This document shows, piece after piece, positions 63,033-64,000 of a stretch of DNA of 64,000 nucleotides. The DNA is from Eudoraea adriatica DSM 19308 (GTDB lineage: Bacteria > Bacteroidota > Bacteroidia > Flavobacteriales > Flavobacteriaceae). The translations under genes were made by a program, and so were the position numbers. The notes beneath the pieces were generated by a model. It worked only from the letters and a program-made list of their open reading frames with translations, did no database searches and was not told the DNA's origin. Location of the stretch: assembly GCF_000382125.1 (NCBI RefSeq), contig NZ_KB907546.1, forward strand, positions 1 through 64,000. Direction: 5' to 3'. Position 1 is the stretch's first letter. The number at the start of each line of letters is the position of its first letter.

Positions 63033-63233
63033 TTAACTAAATGGCTGCCTGATTATGGTTTTCCATTTTTCAAACGCAGCTCTTATGATATCTGAGAAGC
63101 AAATTTCATGATGTTTCCCAAGAGTTTTATGACCATTTTCGGCGATGATGCAATGGACCTTTATAATAGTTGGTCCTTCTTTTGAAAATGGTCCTAGATG
63201 CAAGTATGTAAGGTTTGTGAAACTTTTCCCTAC
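63033..63233 (-). pseudogene. Orphan C-terminal gene fragment
   Basis: A 66-codon minus-strand frame without a usable start reads GKSFTNLTYLHLGPFSKEGP, then a middle KVHCIIAENGHKTLGKHHEI, and ends FEKWKTIIRQPFS with TAA. It looks like genuine protein sequence, but I do not recognise it. It is bounded upstream by an in-frame stop (63234-63236). Likely the tail of a lost gene. Confidence 0.45.
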
Positions 63234-63254
63234 TTAAAATTTTAGAAACGAAGT

Positions 63255-63392
63255 TTAGATGAAGTTTTTGGTTTCTTTTTTTTTGCGAACCTCCTCAGCA
63301 ACAATGGCCACCATTTCACTGTTTGTCAATTCCGGTTGCATAATCATTGCAGACCATTTCTTAATCCATCTCAGGTCTGAGAGCCGTTTTGT
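63255..63392 (-). pseudogene. Second orphan gene fragment
   Basis: 45 codons on the minus strand: RLSDLRWIKKWSAMIMQPEL, then TNSEMVAIVAEEVRKKKETK, NFI and TAA. Open only from an in-frame stop at 63393; the inner ATG would give 32 residues. It overlaps the end of the phosphatidyltransferase gene in another frame. It looks like a real protein end; family unknown. Confidence 0.4.
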
Positions 63393-63976
63393 TCAACATT
63401 TAGCCGTCTTTTGTCCTTTAAGGCCCAATAGATTCCTTTGACTCCAGCAACCCATTTGTCATATAAATAAATAAGTGTGATTTCTTCAATTGTTTCTAAA
63501 ACTCCTAAAACGATCATTACATAAAATAACCAGTAAACAGGGCCAAAGAATAATAGCCATAATATAAATACACCCTGAATTACAGCAGATAATTTGGCCA
63601 GATAAGTATGAAAGGCTGTGGCTTTTCCGTATTTTCGAAAAGCAATTATCATTTGAAAGATGTAGGGCACAAAAGCAATCAGTATCAGGGGATAGTTCTC
63701 CTTCATAAATTCGGTCTCAAATACTATCAGTCCTATTAATCCAACTACAAGAGTTACCTGGTCGCCATAGGAGTCTAATTGAGATCCGCGTGCACTGGTA
63801 ATCTTAAGTTTCCTTGCCAAAAAACCGTCAATAGCATCGGTTGAGTAGCTTATTAGCAAAAGCCAGGTAAATATTTCCCGTTCATTCCACAAGATCAAAA
63901 TAAGTAAAAAGGGTACTGCCGCTATGCGGTAAAATGAAAACCAATCTGCAATATTAAATTCTTTAAATTTCGGCAT
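63371..63976 (-). CDS. CDP-alcohol phosphatidyltransferase family protein
   Basis: 201 residues with about five membrane helices. The complete family motif D-x2-D-G-x2-A-R-x8-G-x3-D-x3-D is present: Asp47, Asp50, Gly51, Ala54, Arg55, Gly64, Asp68, Asp72. It transfers a phosphatidyl group from a CDP-alcohol, in phospholipid synthesis (PgsA/Pss-like); which head group cannot be told. The start ATG 63976 is 24 nt from the window edge, so upstream partners are unseen. Confidence 0.9.
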   Translation of the reverse strand: MPKFKEFNIADWFSFYRIAAVPFLLILILWNEREIFTWLLLISYSTDAIDGFLARKLKITSARGSQLDSYGDQVTLVVGLIGLIVFETEFMKENYPLILIAFVPYIFQMIIAFRKYGKATAFHTYLAKLSAVIQGVFILWLLFFGPVYWLFYVMIVLGVLETIEEITLIYLYDKWVAGVKGIYWALKDKRRLNVEQNGSQT

Positions 63977-64000
63977 AACCTAATATTTAAATTCTCTTAC

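Overview
The window comes from a member of the Bacteroidota, most likely a marine Flavobacteriaceae. The evidence is the style of the 23S/5S rRNA ends, TAnnTTTG-type -7 promoter elements, few Shine-Dalgarno sequences, short signal peptides ending in Gln (..YGQ, ..ALAQ), many lipoproteins, an NhaD antiporter, and a MexAB-OprM type pump with lipoprotein adaptor. No species can be named from the sequence alone.

Layout. 1-600: the 3' end of an rRNA operon (23S end, 5S, terminator). 0.7-16.8 kb: housekeeping genes, namely a Lon-like protease, glutamate synthase gltB-gltD, an acyl-CoA dehydrogenase, a glutamate dehydrogenase-family enzyme, NhaD, an ExbB-ExbD-TonB energy transducer and FolC. 16.8-19.9 kb: tRNA-Val(UAC), then four tandem 89-bp repeats that end in a second copy of the tRNA 3' end, then a graveyard of truncated or frameshifted genes (a probable Dps tail, a cut-off conserved gene, a frameshifted membrane protein) around two small conserved-looking genes. 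19.9-24.5 kb: a MalT-like LuxR-family ATPase regulator, two paralogous ~85-residue proteins each preceded by the same 20-bp box, a decayed second LuxR helix-turn-helix, and an outer-membrane protein.

24.6-48.1 kb is the unusual part. It is an array of secreted or lipoprotein amide hydrolases, all on the + strand: four D-aminoacylase-type amidohydrolases, one YtcJ-type amidohydrolase, three imidazolonepropionase-type (COG1228) amidohydrolases, two tandem class A beta-lactamase-like proteins, an MlrC-type M81 peptidase, an MlrB-like serine hydrolase, a C45-type Ntn hydrolase, an outer-membrane barrel and a ThrE-type exporter. The array is a mosaic. Signal-peptide leaders, C-terminal tails and intergenic hairpins recur in several copies; orphan 5' and 3' gene stubs lie between intact genes; at least one mini-gene joins the head of one family to the tail of another; and several genes have GC-rich cores between AT-rich, local-looking ends. 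This suggests repeated exchange of catalytic cores through shared ends. My functional inference is a periplasmic system that dismantles blocked, D-amino-acid-containing or cyclic peptides/amides, possibly under MalT-like control.

48.1-64 kb: a small membrane protein and a DcaP-like porin, cardiolipin synthase, a tripartite RND efflux operon, two secreted proteins, an L,D-transpeptidase, an MlaE-MlaF-MlaD lipid transporter, and a CDP-alcohol phosphatidyltransferase with two gene remnants beside it. Two promoters here (57.5 and 60.4 kb) have matching FNR/CRP-type half-site pairs at identical spacing from their -7 elements.
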